Assembly (NCBI GenBank): GCA_965279405.1
Contig: OZ257157.1
Coordinates: 4,650,001-4,714,000 of the forward strand
Direction: 5' to 3'
Source: CBDDIP01 sp965279405
GTDB taxonomy: Bacteria > Actinomycetota > Acidimicrobiia > Acidimicrobiales > Ilumatobacteraceae
DNA: 64,000 bases
A program made the position numbers and the translations under genes. Below the pieces are notes generated by a model that saw only the letters and a program-made list of their open reading frames with translations, searched no databases and was not told the DNA's origin. This document shows positions 52,140-59,710 of the stretch, in pieces; position 1 is the stretch's first letter; the number at the start of each line of letters is the position of its first letter.

Positions 52140-53590
52140 AGCGTGGCCTCCGGTCGTGGTTCGTGGGCGAGCAGTGAGCGAGCGACCGCACGGTCGTCGA
52201 AGTCGATGATCTCTGCGCCGACGGTCTGCGTGGTCTCATGGCCCTTGCCGGCGATCAGCACCACGTCGCCGGCACGGGCCTGTTGGAATGCCAGCGCGAT
52301 GGCGCGGCGACGGTCGGGCTCGATCACAACTCGGTCACGGTAGTCCTCTGGCACCCCGCCGATCACGGCATCGATGACGCTGGCCGGGTCCTCCGAGCGG
52401 GGGTTGTCGCTCGTCACGACGACGCTGTCGGCCAGCGATGCCGCGGCGGCGCCCATCGGTCCGCGCTTGTCGCGGTCCCGATCGCCGCCGCATCCGAACA
52501 CCACGGTGAGCTGCCCGTCCGGTGACGCGCTGCGGGCGGCACGCAGCGCCTCGGTCAGGCCGTCGGGGGTGTGCGCGTAGTCGACGATCACCGCGAACGG
52601 CTGTCCGGCGACGATCGGCTCGAACCGCCCCGGCACCGGTGCCGCGACCCGCAAACCGGCTGCGATCTGCTCCGGGGTGAGGCCGAGCGCCGCGCACGCG
52701 GTGGCGGCGGCGAGGCTGTTCATCACGTTGAAGTCCGCACCGATGGCGACCTCGACCCGTACCCCGCGCCAGGTGTAGCTGTGGTGCGTCGCGCTCACGA
52801 TCACGTCGCTCACGTCGCTGAGCGAGAAGGGCTCGGTGGGGATCTCGGCGGCATCGAGGAGCAGGCGTCCGTGGGTGTCGTCGGCGTTGACGATCGCCCG
52901 CTCCGTGAGCGCCGGCGTGAACAGGCGAGCCTTGGCGGCGAAGTAGCGCTCGACGGTTCCGTGGAGGTCGAGGTGGTCGCGGCCGAGGTTGGTGAACACG
53001 GCCAGGCGGAAGTGACATCCCGCCACCCGGTCGAGCGCCAACGCGTGCGACGAGACCTCCATCGCCACCGCCTTGGCGCCATCGGCGAGGTGCTCCGCCA
53101 GCCGCTGCTGCAGCTGCGGGGACTCCGGCGTCGTGTGCACGCCGGTCAGCGTGCCGATGACGCCGGCGTGCAGCCCCGCGTGCTCGAGCACGTCGGCGAT
53201 CAGCTGCGTCGTCGTCGTCTTGCCGTTGGTGCCGGTGACACCGACCAGGGTCATCTGCCGCGACGGCTGGTCGTGCAGCGCGGCGGCAAGGAGCCCCATC
53301 GCCACGCGGCTGTCGGGCACGACGACCTGGGGCACGTCGACCGCGACCTGGTGCTCGACGAGGAGCGCCGCCGCGCCGGCGGCGACCGCGGCGGACGCAA
53401 AAGCGTGACCGTCGGCGTGCTCGCCGCGCACGCAGCAGAACAGAGCGCCGGGACGCACGGCACGCGAGTCGAAGACGATCTCGTCGACCGTCGCATCCCA
53501 ACCAGGGAGGGCTGCATCGCCGACGAGTGCGGCGTGCTGGAGACCGGCGGCGACCACGAGGTCGCGGATGTTCCGCGAGGACACGTTCAT
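52136..53590 (-). CDS. murE: UDP-MurNAc-tripeptide synthetase, meso-DAP type
   Basis: A 484-residue Mur ligase. The ATP loop is VGVTGTNGKTTTTQL, with AMEVSSHALALDRV, FTNLGRDHLDLHG and VDYAHTPDGL. The amino-acid selectivity motif is SDNPRSEDP; DNPR indicates meso-diaminopimelate rather than lysine. The ATG overlaps the ftsI stop by one base (TGATG). The length is normal, so it is not a MurE-MurF fusion. Confidence 0.94.
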   Translation of the reverse strand: MNVSSRNIRDLVVAAGLQHAALVGDAALPGWDATVDEIVFDSRAVRPGALFCCVRGEHADGHAFASAAVAAGAAALLVEHQVAVDVPQVVVPDSRVAMGLLAAALHDQPSRQMTLVGVTGTNGKTTTTQLIADVLEHAGLHAGVIGTLTGVHTTPESPQLQQRLAEHLADGAKAVAMEVSSHALALDRVAGCHFRLAVFTNLGRDHLDLHGTVERYFAAKARLFTPALTERAIVNADDTHGRLLLDAAEIPTEPFSLSDVSDVIVSATHHSYTWRGVRVEVAIGADFNVMNSLAAATACAALGLTPEQIAAGLRVAAPVPGRFEPIVAGQPFAVIVDYAHTPDGLTEALRAARSASPDGQLTVVFGCGGDRDRDKRGPMGAAAASLADSVVVTSDNPRSEDPASVIDAVIGGVPEDYRDRVVIEPDRRRAIALAFQQARAGDVVLIAGKGHETTQTVGAEIIDFDDRAVARSLLAHEPRPEATL

Positions 53591-55641
53591 CAGGGCACAG
53601 CGCAGACCTGATCGCCCGGCGGCGGGGTGATCAGGAGCTCGTGGATGGCAGCATCGGCGATCTTGGCGAACAACGGTGCCGCAGCGGTACCGCCGAAGCG
53701 GTCGCGCGAGGTGGGATCGGGCTCGTCGATCGAGACGAGGATCGTCACCTTCGGGTTGTCGGCCGGCAGGAAGCCGGCGAACGTCGCGGTGTACGACATC
53801 TCGCCGTCGTCGCCGACGTAGGTGCCGTTGGCCTGGACCTTGCGGCTCGTCCCGGTCTTGCCGGCCACCGAGATGTCGTCGATGCGCGCCAGCTTGCCCG
53901 TGCCGTTCTGGTCGCAGACGACGTCCTTCATCATCGCGGTCATCTCGGCTGCGGTCTGCGGCGTCACCACCTGATGGGTCGCCGACCGTTCGGTCGGTGT
54001 GACCTTGCCGACGGAGTCGATGGTCGACAGCACCAGCTTCGGCGCCACGTACGTGCCGTCGTTGGCGATCGTGTTGACTGCGGCGGCGAGCTGGATCGCC
54101 GTCGCCGCGTAGCCGTACCCGTAGGTCACGGTGGCCTTCTCCGAGCCCTGCCACTTGTCGACGGGCTTGATGATGCCGGCGCTCTCGTTGGGGAAGTCGA
54201 GGCCGGTCGTCTGGCCGAAGCCGAAGGCGGTGAGGTAGCCGGCCAGCGTGGTCACGGGCATCTTCCCTGCCGTCAGCAGCGTGCCGATGTTCGAGGAGTG
54301 CACGATGATGTCGCGCAAGGTCATCGGCATCGTCTCGTGCGGTTCGGCGTCGGAGATCGTGTACTCCCACTCGGTGTCCTTGTCGAACACGTACTTGCCC
54401 GGCACGTCGATCGTCGTGTCCGGCGTCGTCACGCCCTCGTTGATCGCCGCGGCGATGCTGAAGACCTTGGCCACCGAGCCCGGTTCGTAGGCGCCGACAG
54501 CGGCGAGGTTCGCCGAGGTCACGCTGACCGTGCCGTCCTCGTTGCGTTCCACGTTGGCCATCGCGTAGATCTCGCCCGTCGAGGAGTCGAGCACCACGGC
54601 CGTGCCGCCCTTGGCGAGCAGGTCGGTGACGCGCTGGGTCAGCAGCTTCTCGACCTGGTACTGCAGCGAGCGATCCAGCGTCAGCACCACGTCGTCACCG
54701 GCGACGGCGGCATGCGTGGTGGTGCCGGACCCGGGGATCGAGCGCCCGTCGCGATCGTGCTCGACGACGCGCTCGCCGTTGACCCCGGCCAGCAGCGGGT
54801 TGAACTGCAGCTCGAGCCCGGCGATGCCGACGCCGTCGACGTCGGTCCGCCCGATGACGCTGCGGCCGACGTTGCCGCTCGGCATCATCCGGCTGTCCTC
54901 GGAGTACCCGCTGATGCCGGGCAGGTCGAGGGCCATCACCGCGTCGGCGAGCTCATCGTCGACCTGGCGGTCGACGTAGACGAAGCCCTTGTCCTTCGCA
55001 GTGAACGAGGCGAGCAGCGACTGCTGCTTGTCGGCGCTGAGACCGAGCATCGCGGCAAGGGTGCTCACCGTTCCCTGGGGGTCGGCGACGAGGCGCGGGT
55101 TGGCGAAGAGGGTGCGTTGCGGCACGGAGATCGCGAGCTCGTTCCCGCTGCGATCGAACAGCGTGCCGCGCCGGGCCTTGAGGACCGACTCGGTGGTGCG
55201 CTGGGCCTTGCCCGCCTGCCGCAGCGCGTCGCTCTCGGTGGTCTGCAGGAGGATGATCCGCCCGAGCACGGCGAGGAACAGCACCGAGGCGATGGCGAAC
55301 ACCACGAACAGGCGTCGGTGCGACGAGCCCGGCTTGAAGTGGTGGCGCACGACGCGCGGGGCGCGCCGCTTGGCCGGCCGCTTCTGCAACGGCCGGATCT
55401 GCGGCTGGCGCTGCGCCGGTGCAGGCCGACGTTCGTGGCGCGCTGCTGCGGGAGGGGCAGCACGCGGCTGATGACGTCGCTGCGGAGGACGGGCCGAGGG
55501 AGCAGCGCGTTCGCGCGACGGCGGCGTTGCGCGACGACTCGGCGGCGGCATCGAGCGCCCGCGCGGGGAGGCACGTGGATCGCCGTGCGATCTGGTCCTG
55601 GGCGCTGCGGTCTGCCGATCGCGCGGATCGGTCGATCTCAC
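53590..55641 (-). CDS. ftsI: Septal transpeptidase FtsI (PBP3) with long basic N-terminal tail
   Basis: A 683-residue class B penicillin-binding protein. One membrane helix (LFVVFAIASVLFLAVLG, about 111-131) is followed by the dimerisation domain (RGTLFDRSGNELAIS) and the transpeptidase domain with the SxxK site EPGSVAKVF, the SxN site HSSNIGT and the KTG site AGKTGTSRKV. The 110-residue cytoplasmic tail is very basic and rich in Pro and Arg. The GTG at 55641 overlaps the ftsL stop (GTGA); an ATG at 55551 is an alternative start. Confidence 0.93.
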   Translation of the reverse strand: MRSTDPRDRQTAAPRTRSHGDPRASPRGRSMPPPSRRATPPSRERAAPSARPPQRRHQPRAAPPAAARHERRPAPAQRQPQIRPLQKRPAKRRAPRVVRHHFKPGSSHRRLFVVFAIASVLFLAVLGRIILLQTTESDALRQAGKAQRTTESVLKARRGTLFDRSGNELAISVPQRTLFANPRLVADPQGTVSTLAAMLGLSADKQQSLLASFTAKDKGFVYVDRQVDDELADAVMALDLPGISGYSEDSRMMPSGNVGRSVIGRTDVDGVGIAGLELQFNPLLAGVNGERVVEHDRDGRSIPGSGTTTHAAVAGDDVVLTLDRSLQYQVEKLLTQRVTDLLAKGGTAVVLDSSTGEIYAMANVERNEDGTVSVTSANLAAVGAYEPGSVAKVFSIAAAINEGVTTPDTTIDVPGKYVFDKDTEWEYTISDAEPHETMPMTLRDIIVHSSNIGTLLTAGKMPVTTLAGYLTAFGFGQTTGLDFPNESAGIIKPVDKWQGSEKATVTYGYGYAATAIQLAAAVNTIANDGTYVAPKLVLSTIDSVGKVTPTERSATHQVVTPQTAAEMTAMMKDVVCDQNGTGKLARIDDISVAGKTGTSRKVQANGTYVGDDGEMSYTATFAGFLPADNPKVTILVSIDEPDPTSRDRFGGTAAAPLFAKIADAAIHELLITPPPGDQVCAVP

Positions 55642-56180
55642 GGCGCACTCCCGGCCACGGACTTGACGGCCTGCAGTTCGCTGAACTCGGTCGGCGCGCC
55701 GCCGTCGTCGGTGAACACGCCACCGGTGGAAGCCTGGACCTCGGCAACCACCTCGGGATCGATCGTCAGGAAGTGGTTGTCGGAAACCGGCACCATGCCC
55801 AACGCCAGTGCCTGGCGCTCCAACCGCTCGGGAGCGCGCAGCTCGGCGCGCTCGCGGCGCAGCACGTCGTACTCGCTGCGTGCAGCGGCGATCTGGGTGT
55901 CGAGCTGGTCGAGCGTCACCTGGCGCGGCGCCAGCTGCATCTGGAACGCGGCGGCGGCGAGCATCGTGCAGAACATGAAGACCGCGGCCAGCGCCACCCA
56001 ACGGGCGGCGTGACGGCGGCGAGGGGCGACGACCACCAGCGGTGCGCGCGTGGGCAGCTTGACGCCCTCGGTCGACTTGACCATCGGGCGCACCACCAGC
56101 GCGCCGGCACCCCCGGCGTGCGCACGGGTGCGTCGCGGGATCGAGCTGGTGATCGGCGCAGTGCTGGATGCCATCGCCAT
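55638..56180 (-). CDS. ftsL: FtsL-like divisome protein
   Basis: A 180-residue bitopic protein at the standard ftsL position between rsmH and ftsI. It has a basic cytoplasmic part (about 50 residues), a membrane helix WVALAAVFMFCTMLAAAAF, and an extracellular leucine-zipper-like coiled coil (VTLDQLDTQIAAARSEYDVLRRERAELRAPERLERQALALG). Family sequence identity is low by nature, so the call rests on topology and position. Its ATG is 2 bp after the rsmH stop. Confidence 0.85.
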   Translation of the reverse strand: MAMASSTAPITSSIPRRTRAHAGGAGALVVRPMVKSTEGVKLPTRAPLVVVAPRRRHAARWVALAAVFMFCTMLAAAAFQMQLAPRQVTLDQLDTQIAAARSEYDVLRRERAELRAPERLERQALALGMVPVSDNHFLTIDPEVVAEVQASTGGVFTDDGGAPTEFSELQAVKSVAGSAP

Positions 56181-56182
56181 GG

Positions 56183-57139
56183 TCAGGAACCAGTTCCGCG
56201 TCGCGGCGTGTCGGTGATCCGTTCGGCGACGCGCAGGCGCGCGCTGGCCGCGCGACGGTTGCTCGACTGCTCCTGCGCCGAGGGCGTGCGGGGCACACCG
56301 CGGACGAGCCGGACGATCTGGACGGCGTCGCAGACGCAGGGCAGGTCGGGCGGGCACGCGCAGCCACCGGTGACCGCCAAGCGCATGCGCTCCTTGACGA
56401 TGCGATCTTCACCCGAGTGGTACGACAGCACCGCGACGCGCCCACCGGGCACGGTGCGCTCCATCGCTGCGTCCAGCGCGGGCCCGATGGCGTCGAGCTC
56501 GCCGTTGACCTCGATGCGGATGGCCTGGAAGGTTCGCTTCGCCGGATGCCCGCCGGTGCGACGCGCCGGGGCGGGGATGGCCGAGACGACCACCTCGGCC
56601 AGCTGCGTGGTGGTCTCGATCGGACGAGCGGCGACGATGGCGACCGCGATCCGCTTGGCGAAGCGCTCGTCGCCGAAGCGACGCAGCACCGATGCCAGCT
56701 GCTCGGCGCTGTAGCCGTTGACGACGTCGGCCGCATCCCACGACTGGTCGCGGTCCATGCGCATGTCGAGCGGCGCGTCCTGGCGGTACGAGAACCCGCG
56801 ATCGGCGTGGTCGAGCTGCGGTGAGCTGACACCGAGATCGAACAGTGCGCCGGAGAGGTGATCGACGGAGAGTGCTTCCATGGCGTCTTCGAGGCGGTCG
56901 AACCGAGCGTGGTGCACGAGCAGGCGATCCCCGAAGCGCTGCAGCCGCCGGGTGGCGGCGTCCAGAGCGTCCTGATCCCGGTCGATCCCCAGCACCCGCA
57001 GGTGTGGGTAGCGCTCGAGGATCATCTCGGTGTGACCGCCGCCGCCGAGCGTGGCGTCGAGCACGACGCCCTCGGGGACGCTCTGGAAGATCGAGATGAT
57101 CTCCTCGGCCATGACCGGCTGGTGCTGGAACTCGCTCAT
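56183..57139 (-). CDS. rsmH: 16S rRNA (cytosine-1402-N4) methyltransferase
   Basis: A 318-residue SAM-dependent methyltransferase (MraW). Motifs are VVLDATLGGGGHTEMIL for SAM, LFDLGVSSPQLDHADRGFSYRQDAPLDMRMD, FQAIRIEVNGELDAI and VLSYHSGEDRIVKERM. The ATG at 57139 begins 12 bp downstream (on the mRNA) of the inverted-repeat element at 57151-57270, which could influence its translation. Confidence 0.95.
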   Translation of the reverse strand: MSEFQHQPVMAEEIISIFQSVPEGVVLDATLGGGGHTEMILERYPHLRVLGIDRDQDALDAATRRLQRFGDRLLVHHARFDRLEDAMEALSVDHLSGALFDLGVSSPQLDHADRGFSYRQDAPLDMRMDRDQSWDAADVVNGYSAEQLASVLRRFGDERFAKRIAVAIVAARPIETTTQLAEVVVSAIPAPARRTGGHPAKRTFQAIRIEVNGELDAIGPALDAAMERTVPGGRVAVLSYHSGEDRIVKERMRLAVTGGCACPPDLPCVCDAVQIVRLVRGVPRTPSAQEQSSNRRAASARLRVAERITDTPRRGTGS

Positions 57140-57150
57140 GATCTCGTCGA

Positions 57151-57270
57151 CCGCTCATCTGCAGCCCCCCGGTCCGCGGTTGTCGCCGGGATGTCTCCCC
57201 GGTCGGACACGACGGAAGCGGGCGGAGTTGGGCTGTCCATCTTGCAAACCGGAAGGCTGCAGATGAGCGG
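57151..57270. repeat. 120-bp element with 16-bp perfect terminal inverted repeats, between mraZ and rsmH
   Basis: CCGCTCATCTGCAGCC (57151-57166) and GGCTGCAGATGAGCGG (57255-57270) are perfect reverse complements bordering an 88-bp centre. The centre has its own small hairpin (CCGGGATGTCTCCCCGG, near 57187-57203). No obvious target-site duplication flanks it. It fills most of the 205-bp mraZ-rsmH gap. It could be a small MITE-like insertion or a structured RNA closed by a 16-bp helix. Confidence 0.7.
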
Positions 57271-57344
57271 GTGGTGAGACCTGTGCTGGTTCGTGTGCTG
57301 CCTCGTTCCTCCTGTTCTGTGTGGGTGTTGGTGGTCGAAGGGGT

Positions 57345-57770
57345 TCACGCCGGGTCGTCGTCGCCGGCCATGTCGCTGGTGCCCTCGGCGGTGACCCGCT
57401 CGAAGCGCTCCGGCGACCAGATCTCGAGGCGGTCGTAGTTGCCGGCGACCATCACCGATGACTCGCCGGCGATCTCGGCGTAGCCCCGCAGGCGCTCGTC
57501 GAGGTTGATGCGGCCCTGCTTGTCGACGTTGACGAGCGTGGCGCTGGAGAACAGCGCGCGCTGCTGGTGGCGGTGCACCTCACCGGCTTGCACCTGGCGC
57601 TTGACGGTGGCGGCCTCGTCCTCGAAGACCGACTCGGGGATCACGTCGACGCACTTGTCGCGCCCCTTCACGAGGTAGCAGCGCTCGCCGAGGTGCGCGC
57701 GATAGGGAGCCGGCAGCGCCAGCCGTCCCTTGTCGTCGAGCTGCCGCTCGTGCGCACCGACGAAGAGCAC
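57345..57770 (-). CDS. mraZ: Transcriptional regulator MraZ
   Basis: A 141-residue protein of two AbrB-like halves: VGAHERQLDDKGRLALPAPYRAHLG with YLVKGRDKCVDVIPES, and ATLVNVDKQGRINLDERLRGYAEI with VMVAGNYDRLEIW. It is first in the dcw cluster and in other bacteria represses its own promoter by binding TGGG-type repeats about 10 bp apart. GTG at 57770 follows a strong AAGGAGGTGG ribosome site. Confidence 0.94.
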   Translation of the reverse strand: MLFVGAHERQLDDKGRLALPAPYRAHLGERCYLVKGRDKCVDVIPESVFEDEAATVKRQVQAGEVHRHQQRALFSSATLVNVDKQGRINLDERLRGYAEIAGESSVMVAGNYDRLEIWSPERFERVTAEGTSDMAGDDDPA

Positions 57771-57872
57771 GTCGCGCCACCTCCTTCCTGCTGCCTCGTC
57801 GGCCTGCCTCGCCGAGCTGTGTCGATTCCGATCGAGGCGGAGGAACGGTGAACACCGGGCTCCGCGCCGATT

Positions 57873-57930
57873 CCCCATTCTTCACCCCACAACCCCCCGA
57901 AGTCAACCATTTCCCCCCACTGCTCCCCAC
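57873..57930 (-). promoter_or_regulatory. mraZ promoter with 10-bp-phased GTGGGG boxes (candidate MraZ sites)
   Basis: On the mraZ strand a -35 TTGACT (57906-57901) and a -10 AAGAAT (57882-57877) are 18 bp apart, about 107 bp before the GTG. GTGGGG occurs at 57930-57925, 57920-57915 and 57890-57885, all in 10-bp phase, with ATGG at 57910-57907 in the same phase. This resembles MraZ operators of other bacteria and straddles the promoter, so autorepression is likely. Confidence 0.6.
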
Positions 57931-57933
57931 ACG

Positions 57934-57979
57934 TTCCCGAAACCCCTCCCCGCTCCTTCCCGAAACCCCTCCCCACCTC
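57934..57979. repeat. 23-bp direct repeat upstream of the mraZ promoter
   Basis: TTCCCGAAACCCCTCCCC occurs at 57934-57951 and 57957-57974, a 23-bp period. It lies immediately upstream of the phased GTGGGG boxes and continues the G-run character of the mraZ strand. It may extend the MraZ-binding region or bind another regulator. Confidence 0.6.
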
Positions 57980-58021
57980 CCCTGCGCCACCCCCGCAGAA
58001 CTTCGACGCGAGGGAGAGCCC

Positions 58022-58062
58022 GATGAGAGGTGAGCGCCCATACGCCGAACATCGCTCACCTC
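58022..58062. repeat. Single dispersed copy of the 41-bp type A palindrome
   Basis: Read on the minus strand this 41-bp unit matches the first unit of the 34124-34535 array at 37 of 41 positions. Its arms are extended so that CGATGAG and CTCATCG close the outside (58021-58066). It lies between the lplA-like gene end and the mraZ promoter. The rest of the 58067-58209 gap has no recognisable feature. Confidence 0.8.
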
Positions 58063-58209
58063 ATCGAGTGCGGACCTGATCGAGTGCCCGCTGCGCTCCG
58101 CCCGGAGCATGGGTTGAGGTACCGCGGACCCAGTCGAGTGCTCCCTGACCCGCTCGGGCACCACCGACACGGAGCGCCCCTGACCCTGAGGTCACCAGCC
58201 GCGGGCGAC

Positions 58210-58869
58210 TCAGTCCGGCAGGTGGAAGACCAGGGCGGCCGTGATGTCCTCGGCCGTCGCCGGGACCTCGGCGGCGATGCCGGCGAGCTCGTCGATCGAG
58301 GGCTTCGGTTCGGCGACCAGGTCAGCGGCGATCTCGGGGCGCCAACGGAGGTGGCACATCGTCTGGAAGCGGGCGAACGATCGCGTCCTCCGTTGCGATA
58401 CGCCCGCCAACTTCCCGGCCTCCTGAACGGCACCCGCCATCACCTCGCCGGGGCCGACGCCGGCGAAGCACACCTGACGCGACCAGGTCGAGGTGATCAT
58501 CGGGCCGCGATGCACCGATCCGTCCACGCCGAGCGACGCCAGCGAGGCGCGCCACAGCTCCCCCACCCAGTGGCTGGCCACGCCGACGTCGGGCGACCAC
58601 AGCGGGTCGTCGGCGGGGATCACCAGATCGAGCCAGACGAACTCGCCGGGCAGCAGCAGGACGCCGCCTCCCCCGCTGCGCCGGCGCACGACGGCGATGC
58701 CGCGCCGAGACGCGGCATCGCCGTCGACGGTCGATTCGGCTTGGGTCGAGCCGAGCACCAACGTGGCCCGCTCGACGCCGACGAACGTCGCCGACCGATG
58801 GGGGCTGGGGTCTTCGCCGTGGAAGGCCGCTGCGTCACCCTCGATGTGAGCGAGGCGCCACGACGACAT
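58210..58869 (-). CDS. Lipoate/biotin protein ligase A/B-like protein
   Basis: A 219-residue protein of the BPL/LplA/LipB family. The nucleotide and lipoyl-binding motif is VVRRRSGGGGVLL (about residue 60), and the catalytic-Lys region is MAGAVQEAGKLAGVSQRRTR. FVWLDLVIPADDPLW follows the typical core pattern. It would transfer lipoate or another acyl group, or be an orphan amidotransferase; the exact substrate is not certain. It follows the HNH gene by 9 bp on the same strand. Confidence 0.78.
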   Translation of the reverse strand: MSSWRLAHIEGDAAAFHGEDPSPHRSATFVGVERATLVLGSTQAESTVDGDAASRRGIAVVRRRSGGGGVLLLPGEFVWLDLVIPADDPLWSPDVGVASHWVGELWRASLASLGVDGSVHRGPMITSTWSRQVCFAGVGPGEVMAGAVQEAGKLAGVSQRRTRSFARFQTMCHLRWRPEIAADLVAEPKPSIDELAGIAAEVPATAEDITAALVFHLPD

Positions 58870-58878
58870 GCGACCTGT

Positions 58879-59376
58879 CTAGCTGGCGCGAGCCAGGTAC
58901 GGCTTCCACTCCTCGGGCACGCGGTTGACCGAGATCAGCACCCATGCCAGCTCCTTGGGCGCGTGTGCCGGACGAGCGAGGTACATCTCCGCCTCGGAGG
59001 GCGTGCGATCGCGCTTGCGCAGGTTGCACGGCCGGCATGCCGCGGCGACGTTCTCCCACGTGTGCTGCCCACCGCGCGACCTCGGCATGATGTGGTCGAT
59101 CGAATCGGCGGTCTCACCGCAGTACTGGCAACGGTGATCGTCGCGGGCGAACACCGCGCGACGCGACAGCGCGGTGCGCCGGTGGTACGGAACCTTGACG
59201 ACGTAGCGCAGGCGGATGACGAGCGGGCTGCGGAGCGTGAGCGACTCGGAGTGCAGCTCGGTGCCGTCGTCGGCGACGATGTCGGCCTTGTCGGCCAGCA
59301 CGAGGCACGCGGCACGACGTGCGGGCACCACGGAGAGCGGCTCGTACGTTGCGTTCAACACCAGCGCGCTCCTCAT
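58879..59376 (-). CDS. HNH endonuclease family protein
   Basis: A 165-residue protein. The HNH core is RCQYCGETADSIDHIMPRSRGGQHTWENVAAACRPCNLRKRDRTP, with two CxxC zinc pairs and the catalytic DH and N residues. The N-terminus LVLNATYEPLSVVPARRAACLVL is the typical start of a widely conserved actinobacterial group of chromosomal HNH proteins of unknown function. No intron, phage or restriction genes accompany it. Confidence 0.88.
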   Translation of the reverse strand: MRSALVLNATYEPLSVVPARRAACLVLADKADIVADDGTELHSESLTLRSPLVIRLRYVVKVPYHRRTALSRRAVFARDDHRCQYCGETADSIDHIMPRSRGGQHTWENVAAACRPCNLRKRDRTPSEAEMYLARPAHAPKELAWVLISVNRVPEEWKPYLARAS

Positions 59377-59464
59377 GCGGGGGGACCCTACCGACGCGCT
59401 CTCGGCGACGACGGCGAATTCCACTCGCCCGGAGGTGGTATCCGGTGACCCGTCGGCACGGGGC

Positions 59465-59710
59465 TCACTGTGCGCGTCGGCACCATGAGAGGTAGTTGAG
59501 CACATCGTCCGGCTCGACCGGGTGATCGACGGAGCCGTACTGCGTCACCATCCGGAACTCCACGTACGCACGCGACGGCACCGGCAGGAACGGACGTCGG
59601 CGCCACCACTGGTTCGGTGTCGTCCGCCTCCACTGCACCAGCGCAGCACCCCACAACGACGGTCGACGGGCGACCGCTGCGGCACAGCGCAGCACGACCC
59701 GAAGGCTCAA
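59465..59710 (-). CDS. Small conserved-looking basic protein, TTG start, overlapping the ACAD gene
   Basis: An 81-residue product starting LSLRVVLRCAAAVARRPSLW and containing WWRRRPFLPVPSRAYVEFRMVTQYGSVDH before DDVLNYLSWCR. The TTG overlaps the stop of the acyl-CoA dehydrogenase gene (TTGA) and has AAGGAG at ideal distance, which supports a real gene. I recall similar small proteins (VTQYG... YLRWCR) in other actinobacteria, with unknown function. Confidence 0.65.
   Translation of the reverse strand: MSLRVVLRCAAAVARRPSLWGAALVQWRRTTPNQWWRRRPFLPVPSRAYVEFRMVTQYGSVDHPVEPDDVLNYLSWCRRAQ

Noticed and set aside
52136..53590. MurE-MurF fusion explaining the missing murF
   Set aside because: The protein is 484 residues with a single ATP loop, the normal MurE size.
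58879..59376. Homing endonuclease or phage HNH nuclease
   Set aside because: The protein is of the common chromosomal actinobacterial HNH type, and no intron, intein or phage genes are adjacent.
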